Part shown: one piece after another, positions 10,381 through 20,216 of the stretch
How positions within the stretch are numbered: the first letter of the stretch is position 1
Layout of the letters: every line of letters starts with the position of its first letter
From: Salinibacterium sp. ZJ450
GTDB lineage: Bacteria > Actinomycetota > Actinomycetes > Actinomycetales > Microbacteriaceae
Assembly (NCBI RefSeq): GCF_011751885.2
Contig: NZ_CP061771.1
Coordinates: 1,798,001 to 1,862,000, forward strand
DNA length: 64,000 nucleotides
Reading direction: 5' to 3'
Made by a program: the position numbers and the translations under genes
The notes under the pieces: model-generated
The model's input: only the letters and a program-made list of their open reading frames with translations
What the model was told of the DNA's origin: nothing
Database searches by the model: none

Positions 10381-11514
10381 CTACGCGGCGAACGCTCCGA
10401 ACCGCAGCAGCGGTACTCGTGACTCCTCCGGCGACAGCGAGCCGTGCTGACCCACCATGCCGCGACCGCGCAGCGACTGCGGCGACCGTGAGTCGTAGTA
10501 GGCGACCCGCTTGCGGGCGGCGACCAGGATGTCTCCGATACGGGGGCGCACCTCTGGCTTGACCTCGCCAAACCAGTTCGCGGCGATCGCCTCGTCACGG
10601 GTCGCGATCCAGGCGCGGGACCCCTCGCTCTCGGTCCATCGCGCAGCGAGGGCTGCGACATCCGTTCCCGGTTCGCAATAAAGCTGCAGGCAGCGCGGTT
10701 CTCCGCCCACATGACGCACCCCGTCGACCAGCTGCGGGCTGCGATCGAAGAGCACGTGTCCGTGCTCTGGCACGTCGAGCACGCCGTGGTCGGCGGTGAC
10801 GATCAGGCCTTCCTTGGCGCGCAAGGACGAGGTGAAGTCGCGGACCGCGCCGTCGAGTTCTTCGAGCGCGGTGGTCCATTCGGGCGATTCCACCCCGTAG
10901 GCGTGGGCCGCCTTGTCCAGTTCCGGCACGTAGACGTAGAGCAGGCCGCGGTCGATCTCGTCGAGGGTCAGCCGGGCGATCCGCAGCCGATCTGCGATCG
11001 TCTCTGCCGACCGGTAGACCGCGCCGCGCAGTACCGCGTGGGTGAACCCGGAGTGACGGAACCGTTCGGGGCCGATCGAGAAGGAGTCGATCCGCTCGGC
11101 GGCGGCCCGTTCGAACACGGTGGGCTCCAACTGCCACACCGACGGGTCGATGTGCGCGTCCCAGCCATTCAGCTGGTTCACCACGCGGTCGCCGACCGGG
11201 TCCAGCACCGAATAGCCGACCAGTCCATGCTGGCCCGGTGCCGTGCCGGTGGTGAGGGTGGCCAGTGATGCGGCGGTCGTCGTGGGAAAGCCGACGTCGA
11301 CCGTGGACGCGGGGCCGACGAGTGCCGCGGCCAGTGTTCGAGCGTGCCCGCTTCTGGCCTTCAGCGCCGCGGCGCCGAGTCCGTCGGCGAGGAGCACGAC
11401 GGCCTTGTCGATAACCGGCGCGCCCAGAGCACTCGGCCGCCCCGCGACCGCCTCAAGACAACCTGGCATAACATCGGCAAGGCTAAGCCGGTCAGAATTG
11501 AGCGCCGGTAGCAT
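10381..11514 (-). CDS. Alkaline phosphatase superfamily (nucleotide pyrophosphatase/phosphodiesterase-type) hydrolase
   Basis: 377-aa metallo-hydrolase of the alkaline phosphatase/NPP superfamily; substrate unknown, cytosolic (no signal peptide). Two-metal ligands in the expected order: D in VVLLADGLGAAA, the nucleophile Thr in GFPTTTAASLATL (followed by GTAPGQHGLVGY), D/H in VPELDKAAHAYG, D-H in VTADHGVLD, and a late His in VDGVRHVGGEPR. ATG at 11514 has a TAGGAT hexamer 7 nt upstream (11522-11527, minus), so it is probably leaderless. It is divergent from parC with only 12 bp between start codons, an arrangement also found in other actinobacteria. Confidence 0.88.
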   Translation of the reverse strand: MLPALNSDRLSLADVMPGCLEAVAGRPSALGAPVIDKAVVLLADGLGAAALKARSGHARTLAAALVGPASTVDVGFPTTTAASLATLTTGTAPGQHGLVGYSVLDPVGDRVVNQLNGWDAHIDPSVWQLEPTVFERAAAERIDSFSIGPERFRHSGFTHAVLRGAVYRSAETIADRLRIARLTLDEIDRGLLYVYVPELDKAAHAYGVESPEWTTALEELDGAVRDFTSSLRAKEGLIVTADHGVLDVPEHGHVLFDRSPQLVDGVRHVGGEPRCLQLYCEPGTDVAALAARWTESEGSRAWIATRDEAIAANWFGEVKPEVRPRIGDILVAARKRVAYYDSRSPQSLRGRGMVGQHGSLSPEESRVPLLRFGAFAA

Positions 11515-11527
11515 AAAGGCAATCCTA
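11509..11527. promoter_or_regulatory. Interlocked divergent -10 elements (phosphatase / parC)
   Basis: The two ATGs are separated by only 11515-11526. On the minus strand TAGGAT (11522-11527) is 7 nt before the phosphatase ATG and shares base 11527 with the A of the parC ATG. On the plus strand TAGCAT (11509-11514) is 12 nt before the parC ATG and contains the phosphatase start codon. Two polymerases could not occupy these sites together. Confidence 0.55.
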
Positions 11528-13992
11528 TGACTGCACCAGATTCACCTCCGACAGCGCCCTCCGGCGAACGCATTGACGACGTCGACGTCTCGACCGAGAT
11601 GCAGGGTTCGTTCCTTGAGTACGCGTATTCCGTTATTTATTCACGAGCCCTGCCCGACGCACGCGACGGCCTGAAGCCCGTTCAGCGGCGCATCCTGTAC
11701 CAGATGGCCGAGATGGGGCTGCGTCCCGATCGCGGCCACGTGAAGTCGGCGCGCGTCGTCGGCGAGGTGATGGGCAAGCTGCATCCGCACGGCGACACCG
11801 CGATCTACGACGCGCTGGTTCGCCTGTCGCAGGACTTCACCATGCGGGTGCCGCTGATCGATGGGCACGGCAACTTCGGCTCACTGGATGACGGCCCCGC
11901 CGCGGCCCGGTACACCGAGGCGCGCCTGGACGCCGCAGCGCTGGCGATGACCGAGGGCCTCGATGAGGATGTCGTCGACTTCGTGCCCAACTACGACAAC
12001 CAGTTCATGCAGCCCTCCGTACTGCCCGCCGCATACCCGAACCTGCTGGTCAACGGCGCCAGCGGCATCGCCGTCGGCATGGCCACCAACATGGTGCCGC
12101 ACAACCTCGTCGAGGTGGTCGGCGCCGCCCGGCACCTGCTCGAGCACCCCGATGCCACGCTGGACGACCTGATGGCCTTCGTGCCCGGACCGGACCTGCC
12201 GACCGGTGGCACGATCAGCGGCCTCGCCGGCATCAAGGACGCCTACGCCACCGGCCGTGGCGCGTTCAAGACGCGCGCGAAGGTGTCGATCGAACCGATC
12301 ACCGCCCGCAAGACCGGCATCATCGTCACCGAGCTGCCTTACCTCGTCGGCCCGGAACGCGTGATCGAGAAGATCAAGGACGGGGTGGGCAACAAGAAGC
12401 TGAGCGGCATCAGCGACGTCACCGACCTGACCGACCGCAAGCACGGCCTGCGCATGGTGATCGGCATCAAGACCGGGTTCAGCCCGGAAGCGGTGCTCGA
12501 GCAGCTGTACAAGCACACGCCGCTGGAAGACAGCTTCAACATCAACAACGTCGCCCTGGTGGACGGCGGGCCCCGCACGCTGGGCCTCAAGGAACTGCTG
12601 CAGGTCTACGTCGACCACCGCCTGTCGGTAATCACCCGGCGCAGCGAGTTCCGGCTGGCCAGGCGTCGGGAGCGGCTGCACCTGGTCTCCGGCCTGCTGA
12701 TTGCCATCCTCGACATCGACGAGGTCATCCAGGTGATCCGCGCGAGCGACGAGTCCGAGCAGGCCCGCACCAAGCTGATGGAGGTGTTCGACCTCTCCCA
12801 GCTGCAGGCCGAGTACATCCTCGAGCTGCGACTGCGGCGACTGACCAAGTTCTCCCGCATCGAGCTGGAGGCCGAACGCGACAAGCTGCAGGCCGAGATC
12901 GACGAACTCGTGGCGCTGCTCAGCAGTCCGGCGCGGATTCGCGGCCGTGTCTCCGAGGAGCTGGCCGAGGTCGCCGAGCGGTTCGGCACCCCCCGGCGCA
13001 CGCTGTTGACCGAGGCGGCGCCCAGCATCGCCTCCAGCGGGTCGAGGAAGTCCGGACCGGTGCTGGAGATTCCGGATGTCCCGTGCCGGGTGTATCTGTC
13101 GACCACCGGGCGCGCGATCCGGGTCGACCTCGCCGACGACCTGCTCGACACGCCGGCGCCGCCGGCGCGCCGCTCCAAGCACGATGCCGTCCTGTCATCG
13201 GTGGTGACCACAGCCCGGTCGGAGATCGGCGCGGTCACCAACAAGGGCCGCCTGATCCGCTTCTCCCCCGTCGGCCTGACCGCGGTGCCCACGAACTCGA
13301 TCCAGCTGGCGGCGGGCACCAAGATCCGCGACTACATCGGCCTGACAGACAAGACCGAACGTGTGCTCGCCGTGGTGTCGCTTGACGGCGCGGACTCGAT
13401 CGTGCTGGGCACCGCGCAGGGTGTCGTCAAGCGGGTGTCGACCGGCGTTTACCCGAACAAGCCAGCCTTCGAGGTCATCGCGCTGAAGCCCGGCGACGAG
13501 GTCGTCGGTGCCGGGCAGGGTCCGGAATCGGAAGAGCTGGTGTTCGTGACATCCGGCGCCCAACTGCTGCACTTTACGGCGTCACAGGTGCGCCCGCAGG
13601 GAACGGCCGCGGGCGGTGTCGCCGGAATCAATGTCACCGGTGATACCCGCGTGATCTTCTTCGGGTCGGTGAACCCGCAGGCGGCGGTCGTCGTCACGGT
13701 GTCCAGCTCGAGCGACACGATTCCCGGTACCGACCCCGGTCGCGCGAAGGTGTCGTTCTTCGACCAGTACCCCGGCAAGGGGCGGGCAACCGGCGGTGTT
13801 CGAGCGCACGCATTCCTGAAGGGCGAGGACACCCTCGCGCTCGCCTGGATCGGTCAGTGGCCGGCGCTGGCGGTTGGCGTGGATGGCTCGGTGCGCACAC
13901 TGCCGGCGCCGGGCGCCAAGCGGGATGCCTCGGGAACGCCTCTGGACGCGGTCATCGGCTCGGTTGGGCGGCGCGCTTCGGCGCTCGCCTGA
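11527..13992 (+). CDS. parC: DNA topoisomerase IV subunit A
   Basis: 821-aa type IIA topoisomerase A subunit (GyrA/ParC family): cuts and religates DNA, for decatenation with ParE. Seen: winged-helix with [10 protein letters not shown] at 86-95 (the quinolone-resistance region), catalytic Tyr129 in [10 protein letters not shown], tower and coiled-coil domain ([21 protein letters not shown]), then a C-terminal beta-pinwheel from about residue 500. Named parC rather than gyrA because parE is close by with no recF/dnaN/oriC context, and no canonical QRRGGKG GyrA box is visible. In actinobacteria the second gyrA-like paralog is usually annotated this way. Short AAAGG leader. Confidence 0.93.
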   Translation: MTAPDSPPTAPSGERIDDVDVSTEMQGSFLEYAYSVIYSRALPDARDGLKPVQRRILYQMAEMGLRPDRGHVKSARVVGEVMGKLHPHGDTAIYDALVRLSQDFTMRVPLIDGHGNFGSLDDGPAAARYTEARLDAAALAMTEGLDEDVVDFVPNYDNQFMQPSVLPAAYPNLLVNGASGIAVGMATNMVPHNLVEVVGAARHLLEHPDATLDDLMAFVPGPDLPTGGTISGLAGIKDAYATGRGAFKTRAKVSIEPITARKTGIIVTELPYLVGPERVIEKIKDGVGNKKLSGISDVTDLTDRKHGLRMVIGIKTGFSPEAVLEQLYKHTPLEDSFNINNVALVDGGPRTLGLKELLQVYVDHRLSVITRRSEFRLARRRERLHLVSGLLIAILDIDEVIQVIRASDESEQARTKLMEVFDLSQLQAEYILELRLRRLTKFSRIELEAERDKLQAEIDELVALLSSPARIRGRVSEELAEVAERFGTPRRTLLTEAAPSIASSGSRKSGPVLEIPDVPCRVYLSTTGRAIRVDLADDLLDTPAPPARRSKHDAVLSSVVTTARSEIGAVTNKGRLIRFSPVGLTAVPTNSIQLAAGTKIRDYIGLTDKTERVLAVVSLDGADSIVLGTAQGVVKRVSTGVYPNKPAFEVIALKPGDEVVGAGQGPESEELVFVTSGAQLLHFTASQVRPQGTAAGGVAGINVTGDTRVIFFGSVNPQAAVVVTVSSSSDTIPGTDPGRAKVSFFDQYPGKGRATGGVRAHAFLKGEDTLALAWIGQWPALAVGVDGSVRTLPAPGAKRDASGTPLDAVIGSVGRRASALA

Positions 13993-14099
13993 CCGGGCCC
14001 TGCCCGGGACGTCCTAACGTCGTTTCGCATCTCGGGTTGCGCCCGGTTCATTGTGAAGAATCCGCACAATGTCGACCGGTCTTCACTAGACTCCGGCTC

Positions 14100-14504
14100 A
14101 TGTATGTGCTTATCTCGCTCGTGCTGTTCTGTGTCGTGCTGGCGGCCCTCATCGACATCATCGTGAGGGACAGCAGTCAGATTCGGCATCTTCCGAAGCT
14201 CACTTGGGTGCTGCTGATCATCTTTCTGCCGCTGATCGGCAGCATCATCTGGTTCGCCGTGGGTCGCGAGCACAGCGCTCCGGTCAACCGGGGCGCGTTC
14301 GGGGCCGGCGCGCATGGGGCGCCGGATCAGCATGCCGCCCAGACGACAGTGTGGTCGACGGCCTCGGCGGAGTCGACACCCGCGGCTCGGTCGACGGAGC
14401 AACAGATCGCCGACCTCGAGCGCGAAATCGCCCAGTCTGAGGCGCAGGAGCGGATCAAGCGTCTCGAGGCCGAGATCGACCAGCGTCGCGCCGAACAGGG
14501 GTAG
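14100..14504 (+). CDS. PLD nuclease N-terminal-type membrane protein with coiled-coil tail
   Basis: 134 aa. MYVLISLVLFCVVLAALIDI and the second hydrophobic helix (about residues 36-54) with a short RDSSQIRHLPK loop and a FAVGRE end match the PLDc_N domain found at the N-terminus of cardiolipin synthases, here standing alone. After a flexible Ala/Ser stretch the C-terminal about 35 residues are a charged heptad-like coiled coil (EQQIADLEREIAQSEAQERI). Probably an inner-membrane protein; partner unknown. TAGACT at 14087-14092 ends 7 nt before the ATG (leaderless start); the frame extends upstream to 13857 only because it runs through parC. Convergent with parE. Confidence 0.85.
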   Translation: MYVLISLVLFCVVLAALIDIIVRDSSQIRHLPKLTWVLLIIFLPLIGSIIWFAVGREHSAPVNRGAFGAGAHGAPDQHAAQTTVWSTASAESTPAARSTEQQIADLEREIAQSEAQERIKRLEAEIDQRRAEQG

Positions 14505-14565
14505 CCCGCCTGCGGGAGCCACCGCCGCGACCTCGCGCGGCCCGGAACCCGAGCCAGCCGAGCAG

Positions 14566-16644
<2,079 letters not shown>

Positions 16645-16889
16645 GCGGGGGTCTCCTTGATTCTGGGATGTGGTGCAGATCCAGCGTAATCACTGCCACC
16701 GACGCTGCTCGCCTCCGACACCCGTCAGCGGCCACCAGTCCGACACTCGTGACCCGGATTCCGCGCGACGGGGGCAGCCCCGCGGGCTACGCGCACAGCG
16801 AACTGCCCCGGAATTGGCCGGTTTTGTCAGCGGGGCATGCTTGTATGTAGGCACGAGATCAATACCTGCCGAGCCCTAAGGAGCAGCAC

Positions 16890-17123
16890 ATGTCTCAGAT
16901 AACAACCGAGAACGCCGCCACCAGTGAGCTCGAGCGCCCCGCCGACGAACTCACCGCGTATGACCGCTGCGACAGCTGCGGCGCCCAGGCCTACATTCGC
17001 GTGACCATTGCCGCCGGCGAACTCCTGTTCTGTGCCCACCACGGCGCAAAGTTCAAGGACAAGCTGGCCGCGACCGCGGTCGAGTGGCACGACGAGTCGC
17101 ACCGACTCACCGCAGCGGTCTGA
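16890..17123 (+). CDS. DUF7455-type small Cys/His protein
   Basis: 77-aa protein of a conserved actinobacterial small-protein family. Core: YDRCDSCGAQAYIRVTIAAG, then LLFCAHHGAKFKDKL, giving a CxxC...CxHH set likely to bind zinc. In actinobacteria it lies near topoisomerase and sigA genes; function unknown. RBS AAGGAG 7 nt upstream of the ATG. A strong hairpin follows the stop. Confidence 0.88.
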   Translation: MSQITTENAATSELERPADELTAYDRCDSCGAQAYIRVTIAAGELLFCAHHGAKFKDKLAATAVEWHDESHRLTAAV

Positions 17124-17169
17124 CCCCGTCGCTGCCGCCGGCAGCGACACATACTTTCATCTACAACCC

Positions 17170-17203
17170 GTTGTGGGCCAGCCAACTTTGGCTGGCCCAC
17201 AAC
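17170..17203. terminator. Perfect 14-bp stem hairpin between convergent genes
   Basis: Arms 17170-17183 (GTTGTGGGCCAGCC) and 17190-17203 are exact complements with a 6-nt loop. It ends the DUF7455 transcript and probably also the minus-strand racemase pair; no T tract, so termination is inferred from position and stem strength. Confidence 0.7.
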
Positions 17204-17215
17204 GACTTAAGCCCT

Positions 17216-17269
17216 TAAACGATGCCTCGCCCCTAAACGATGCCTCGCCCCGAACGATGCTTCGCCGCT
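17216..17269. repeat. 18-bp tandem repeat, 2 perfect + 1 degenerate copy
   Basis: Units 17216-17233 and 17234-17251 are identical (TAAACGATGCCTCGCCCC); a third diverged unit runs 17252-17269 into the stop codon of the racemase-like gene (stop at 17268-17270). Lies in its 3' untranslated region. Confidence 0.85.
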
Positions 17270-18350
17270 AGTCCACCACTCGACGCGGCACCAGCGCGGA
17301 CACCCGGGTGACCAGTTCCTCGCCGATGGTGCCCATCGCGTCCGCCCATTCCTGCAGGGTCGCCTCACCGTGGGCGCCATCGCCGAACAAGGTGACCACG
17401 TCGCCCGCTCGCACGGCAGGCGCGGAGCCATCCGTGGTGACGTCGATGATCGTCTCGGTCGGGTGCACCGCCGTCACTGGCCATCGTGCCCCGTGGATCG
17501 CCACGGAGACCCGGCCCGCGGCATCCGTCAGTAGTCCCATCGCCCCACCGAAACCGATGGACGCCAGCTCGCGGTCGCTGGCGCGTGTGACGGCCAGCAC
17601 GGGCGCCTGCAGCGTCATCACGGGACGGAGCCCCAGCTCGGCCGGCCCCACTCCCCCGCCCGGCGCGATGCCGTAGAGGAACGCGCCGACCCGCACCATG
17701 TCGAATCGTGCGTCGGCGCGCGCATACGCGGCGGCACTGGCGGCCAGGTGTCGGAGCCTCGCGTCGAGGCCCTGTCGCTCGGCCTCGTCAACGGCCCAGG
17801 AGAACTCGGCGATCGCGCGGCTGTCATCGTCATCGGATGCCTCGGCGATGTGGGTCCACAGGCCGGCAACCCTGATCAGGCCGGCGCGTTCCAGTTCGGC
17901 CGCCCGCGAGACGAACCCGCCCCACTCGGCGGGCAGAACCCCGGCACGGTGCAGGCCGCTGTCGATCTTCAAGTGCACGGGAACCGCACCATCCGCGTGC
18001 GCTGCCGAGGCGGCGGCGACCCGTTCCAGTACGTCGGCGGCGGTGACCCCGATGTCGACGCGGGCACGGATCGCCAGGGCGAAGTCGTCGCCGCTGTCGA
18101 ACACCCAGGCGAAGATCATGGCGTCGGGTGCGAGCTCGCGCACGGCGAGGGCGCTGACCAGGTCAAGGGCGCCGAACCGGGTGACGCCGACGTCGAGCAG
18201 GGCCTTGACCACCGTTTCGCGGCCGTGACCGTACGCGTTGTCCTTGACCACCGCGAGCAGCTCGGCGGGGGCGACGCGTTCGCGCACCAGGCGCACGTTG
18301 TGGCGCAGGGCGTCGCGCGAGACCAGGACGACCGCAGAGGGCTCGGTCAT
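17268..18350 (-). CDS. Alanine racemase-like protein (PLP barrel intact, C-terminal domain degenerate)
   Basis: 360-aa fold-type III PLP enzyme of the alanine racemase family. The barrel is complete: VVKDNAYGHG with PLP-Lys at K36 and Tyr at 40, HLKIDSGLHRAGV, LWTHIAEASDDD, and the phosphate-site segment VRVGAFLYGIAP near 219-230. The C-terminal beta domain is eroded. The usual VSYGxTY strand is missing, GYADG of the catalytic Tyr (Tyr265 in Geobacillus Alr) reads GFGGA (F267), and the Met-Asp pair of VGRxxMDQ reads AVHPTE. In true Alr this Tyr is the second acid/base, supplied across the dimer interface. Start ATG overlaps by 4 bp a gene encoding an isolated, intact Alr C-terminal domain. 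Either that protein complements it, or the activity has changed. A conventional alr may exist elsewhere. Confidence 0.85.
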   Translation of the reverse strand: MTEPSAVVLVSRDALRHNVRLVRERVAPAELLAVVKDNAYGHGRETVVKALLDVGVTRFGALDLVSALAVRELAPDAMIFAWVFDSGDDFALAIRARVDIGVTAADVLERVAAASAAHADGAVPVHLKIDSGLHRAGVLPAEWGGFVSRAAELERAGLIRVAGLWTHIAEASDDDDSRAIAEFSWAVDEAERQGLDARLRHLAASAAAYARADARFDMVRVGAFLYGIAPGGGVGPAELGLRPVMTLQAPVLAVTRASDRELASIGFGGAMGLLTDAAGRVSVAIHGARWPVTAVHPTETIIDVTTDGSAPAVRAGDVVTLFGDGAHGEATLQEWADAMGTIGEELVTRVSALVPRRVVD

Positions 18351-18877
18351 GCGCGCACCTCCCGGCTGACCCGGTCGTCAAGTCCGGCGATCACCGCGAC
18401 GGGATGTTCGCCGACGCTCGCTGCCCACTCGGTGAGAGAAATCTCCCCGGCGGCCGGGACACCGAACAGCACGACCCGATCGCCGATCTGCACCGGCTGC
18501 TGCCCGGCATCCACGACGAGCACATCCATCGCCACACGGCCAACGATCGGCATCCGGTGGGCCGTGCCCTCCCGGTCGCGCCAGGTCACCTCGGCACGGT
18601 TGCCGGCCTTGCGCGGCACACCATGGCCGTAGCCGATGGCCACCAGCAGCAGGGTGGTGTCGCTGGGTGTGCGGTAGGTGTGGCCGTATGACACGCCGGC
18701 GTCGGAAGCCACGGCCTTCACCGAGACCACCTCGGCCGAGAGCCGGACGGGGTCACTCGCCAGGTCCCGCACGCACGCTTCCGCGCCGGCGGGGTCGCCG
18801 TGCAACGCGCTGTGCAGGTGGGAGGCGTGCGCCTCAGACAGTTCGAGCACCCGCGCGCCGAGACTCACCACCGTCAC
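18347..18877 (-). CDS. Stand-alone alanine racemase C-terminal domain protein
   Basis: About 176 aa with no PLP barrel. From about residue 44 it is an intact Alr C-terminal beta domain: AGVSYGHTYRT (60-70), VAIGYGHGVPR with Y83 at the catalytic Tyr position, PIVGRVAMD with M117-D118, and ISLTEWAASVG. These are exactly the elements eroded in the overlapping downstream racemase-like gene (4-bp overlap 18347-18350). The start is uncertain. GTG at 18877 is preferred because a 29-codon frame starting leaderlessly at 18963 ends in a GTGA overlap with it; GTG at 18952 (201 aa) is the alternative. The frame continues to 19291 but that part runs into the divergent gene and looks spurious. Confidence 0.8.
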   Translation of the reverse strand: MTVVSLGARVLELSEAHASHLHSALHGDPAGAEACVRDLASDPVRLSAEVVSVKAVASDAGVSYGHTYRTPSDTTLLLVAIGYGHGVPRKAGNRAEVTWRDREGTAHRMPIVGRVAMDVLVVDAGQQPVQIGDRVVLFGVPAAGEISLTEWAASVGEHPVAVIAGLDDRVSREVRA

Positions 18878-18963
18878 GCGGCGACGCTGTTCCGTGGCCG
18901 GGCGGTGCAGGGCACCGGACGATCGCGCGGGGACATCACCAGAGGCGGGCACTCGGATCGCAT
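18874..18963 (-). CDS. Putative 29-aa leader peptide
   Basis: ATG at 18963 lies exactly 6 nt after a TATACT -10 hexamer, the geometry of a leaderless start. The frame (MRSECPPLVMSPRDRPVPC...) ends with TGA at 18874-18876 overlapping the GTG of the Alr C-terminal-domain gene by 4 nt. No similarity recognised; it could be a coupling or regulatory uORF, or chance. Confidence 0.3.
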   Translation of the reverse strand: MRSECPPLVMSPRDRPVPCTARPRNSVAA

Positions 18964-18969
18964 CGGGAC

Positions 18970-18975
18970 AGTATA
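18970..18975 (-). promoter_or_regulatory. Candidate -10 element for the racemase pair
   Basis: TATACT on the minus strand, close to consensus TATAAT; no good -35 is visible upstream. Predicted transcription start near 18963. Confidence 0.5.
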
Positions 18976-19073
18976 TCGGCGTGCCCTGCGGCCGCAGCGG
19001 GCGACAGGTGGCAACCGCACACCACCGGACACCGCCGGCCGGTGCCGCGGCGAGCCCCCGAACGGCCCGACGG

Positions 19074-19079
19074 TAGACT
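19074..19079 (+). promoter_or_regulatory. Candidate -10 element for the ATP-grasp gene
   Basis: TAGACT on the plus strand, 39 nt before the GTG at 19119, leaving a leader of about 33 nt that contains the GAGGGG ribosome-binding site. Confidence 0.45.
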
Positions 19080-19118
19080 GGTGGGGTACATTTTCGGCCG
19101 CCGAGGGGAAAACACCAC

Positions 19119-20141
19119 GTGAGCGCCAACCGTTTCAGCCTGAAGTCACGCCTCCGATACGTCACCAATCGGGCCCGCCGCATCGATGTCGGGTCGGTCG
19201 TCACCCGAGCCAAGGAAGTCGCCGACGAGCACAAGAAGGCCACACCGGTCGTCCTGGCCGACATGCTCTGGTCTGCGGCCTTCCGCAACACCGCCTTCCA
19301 GGACTACGTGGACTGGGACTTCGCGATCCTGACGAAGGCCGAGCGGTCCACCTTCATGACCCACTCGATCTCGAACCACATTGCGATGAAGTTCGATCAC
19401 CCCGCGCACCGTTCGACCTTCCACGACAAGATCGAGTTCAACCGGGCGTTCGACGCGTTCCTTGGTCGCGACTGGCTTGAGGTGCTCGCCGCCTCCAACG
19501 ACGAGGTGCGCGACTTCGTCACCCGGCACGGCCAAGTGATCGGCAAAGTTCCGGTCTCCAGCGCCGGTCACGGGGTGGAACGCTACGAGGCCGAATCGAT
19601 CGCCGACTGGGCCGGATTCCGCGACCAGCTGCTGGCCAAGGGCCAGACCCTGCTCGAGGACTACATCACCCAGCATCCGATTCTCGCCGCCATCTGCCCC
19701 GGCACCGCCAACACCACCCGCATCACCACGTTCTTCGACGGCACCACCACCCACGTTCTGTCGATGGCGCAGAAGTTCGGCAGGGGCGCAGCCAGCGACC
19801 AGCAGACCTTCGGCGGCTTCTACACCATGCTCGACCTGCACGGAAAGTCCAAGGGACCGGGCTACGACTCGCACAACAGCGTGCACCTGACGCATCCCGA
19901 GTCCGGCGTCTCGATCGTCGACTTCCAGCTGCCGATGGTCGACGAACTGTACGCGTTCATCGACAAGGTCGCCAGGGTGGTCCCCGACGTGCAGTACGTC
20001 GGCTGGGACGTCGTGATGACCGAAACAGGACCGGTGCTCATCGAGGGCAACTGGGCTGCCGGCGTCTACGAGAACAAGCCGAGCATCACCGGCATCCGCA
20101 CCGGAAGCCTCCCCCGCTACCGCGAGGCGATCGGCTTCTAA
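19119..20141 (+). CDS. ATP-grasp protein, sugar-transfer-associated type
   Basis: 340-aa ATP-grasp enzyme resembling the ATPgrasp_ST family often found near polysaccharide or sugar-transferase genes; such enzymes ligate a carboxylate to an amine via an acyl phosphate, but the substrate here is unknown. Visible: N-terminal helical part to about 130, TLLEDYITQHPILAAICPGTANTTRI (ATP-grasp central region), FGRGAASDQQTFGGFYTMLDLHGKSKG, and the metal/ATP-binding end WDVVMTETGPVLIEGNWAAGVYENK. GTG start with GAGGGG about 11 nt upstream. Divergent from the racemase-like pair and ended by a strong terminator. The juxtaposition of a racemase and a ligase suggests D-amino-acid ligation, an inference only. 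Confidence 0.82.
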   Translation: MSANRFSLKSRLRYVTNRARRIDVGSVVTRAKEVADEHKKATPVVLADMLWSAAFRNTAFQDYVDWDFAILTKAERSTFMTHSISNHIAMKFDHPAHRSTFHDKIEFNRAFDAFLGRDWLEVLAASNDEVRDFVTRHGQVIGKVPVSSAGHGVERYEAESIADWAGFRDQLLAKGQTLLEDYITQHPILAAICPGTANTTRITTFFDGTTTHVLSMAQKFGRGAASDQQTFGGFYTMLDLHGKSKGPGYDSHNSVHLTHPESGVSIVDFQLPMVDELYAFIDKVARVVPDVQYVGWDVVMTETGPVLIEGNWAAGVYENKPSITGIRTGSLPRYREAIGF

Positions 20142-20159
20142 CCCGGCGCCACAAACGAG

Positions 20160-20195
20160 GAACGCTCCTGCGAGCATCGCAGGAGCGTTCTTTCG
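20160..20195 (+). terminator. Rho-independent terminator after the ATP-grasp gene
   Basis: Perfect 14-bp stem (20160-20173 with 20177-20190), 3-nt loop GCA, followed by TTT on the plus strand. It may also help stop the convergent CofE-like transcript. Confidence 0.88.
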
Positions 20196-20216
20196 TATGG
20201 CGGATGCCGCGGTGGG

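Noticed and set aside
17268-18952. Single racemase gene split by a frameshift
   Set aside because: The order is C-domain first, then barrel plus another C-domain, so one frameshift cannot produce it.
18347-19291. Long N-terminal extension of the Alr C-domain gene
   Set aside because: Upstream of about 18952 the frame overlaps the divergent promoter and the ATP-grasp gene start.
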